Below, piece by piece: positions 5,462 to 5,505 of a stretch of 5,505 nt of DNA. Positions within the stretch are counted from its first letter, which is position 1. Every line of letters starts with the position of its first letter. The position numbers and the translations under genes were made by a program. Where the stretch lies: NCBI GenBank assembly GCA_903903715.1, contig CAIUZX010000050.1:1-5505 (forward strand), read 5' to 3'. The notes beneath the pieces were generated by a model that saw nothing but the letters and a program-made list of their open reading frames with translations, did no database searches and was not told the origin of the DNA. This DNA comes from an uncultured Caulobacterales bacterium. GTDB lineage: Bacteria; Pseudomonadota; Alphaproteobacteria; Caulobacterales; Caulobacteraceae.

Positions 5462-5505
5462 ATGACCGCTGGTTTGACAGATCCGCTAAACGATGTTGGG
5501 CCGCC
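5462..5505 (+). CDS. Start of an unidentified gene (runs off right edge)
   Basis: An ATG at 5462 opens MTAGLTDPLNDVGP and stays open to the window end, 14 full codons. AGGA at 5453-5456 lies 5 nt upstream as a ribosome site, and a candidate promoter lies further upstream. The fragment is too short to name a family. The hairpin repeat between it and the crotonase suggests a separate transcription unit. The start is plausible rather than proven. Confidence 0.45.
   Translation, partial: MTAGLTDPLNDVGP

Noticed and set aside
1..5505. Mobile element, CRISPR array, tRNA or rRNA
   Set aside because: I saw no transposase, no terminal inverted repeats with target duplication, no regularly spaced direct repeats and no tRNA-like or rRNA-like sequence.

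Overview
The window is GC-rich (roughly two thirds G+C by eye). Its genes read like those of an alphaproteobacterium, most likely Caulobacterales or a relative. The reasons are the codon usage, the recognisable alphaproteobacterial proteins, a hairpin repeat of the alphaproteobacterial intergenic type (5340-5384), GANTC sites and TTAA boxes in an intergenic region, and a candidate promoter resembling the Caulobacter housekeeping consensus. The placement is inference; no search was run.

Layout, left to right. (1) 1-1030, minus: the N-terminal 343 codons of a DinG/XPD-type ATP-dependent DNA helicase, running off the left edge. (2) 1100-1504, plus: a 134-aa protein resembling small PUA/EVE-like proteins, divergent from the helicase across 69 bp. 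(3) 1501-1818 and 1821-3101, minus: a two-gene unit. The upstream gene is a 426-aa protein whose first residues match the proteasome beta-subunit/HslV register (Thr1, Asp17, but Arg instead of Lys33). The downstream gene is an unrecognised 105-aa protein starting 2 nt after it. Its stop shares a CTAG with the stop of the convergent EVE-like gene. (4) 3102-3297: a 196-bp divergent intergenic region with a perfect 14-bp palindrome, a second short palindrome and two adjacent GANTC sites. (5) 3298-4410 and 4431-5333, plus: a membrane acyltransferase (acyltransferase-3 family) and a 300-aa crotonase/enoyl-CoA hydratase 20 bp downstream. (6) 5334-5461: a hairpin repeat and a candidate promoter. (7) 5462 to the right edge, plus: the first 14 codons of a further gene.

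Apart from the two likely co-directional pairs there is no obvious pathway linking all the genes. The most unusual item is the proteasome-like protein. Its GTG start is what places Thr directly after Met at the catalytic position; its general base appears conservatively substituted; it is about twice the length of a normal beta subunit; and it is tightly followed by a small partner gene. No mobile element, CRISPR array, tRNA or rRNA was seen. No gene-free stretch exceeds 200 bp.
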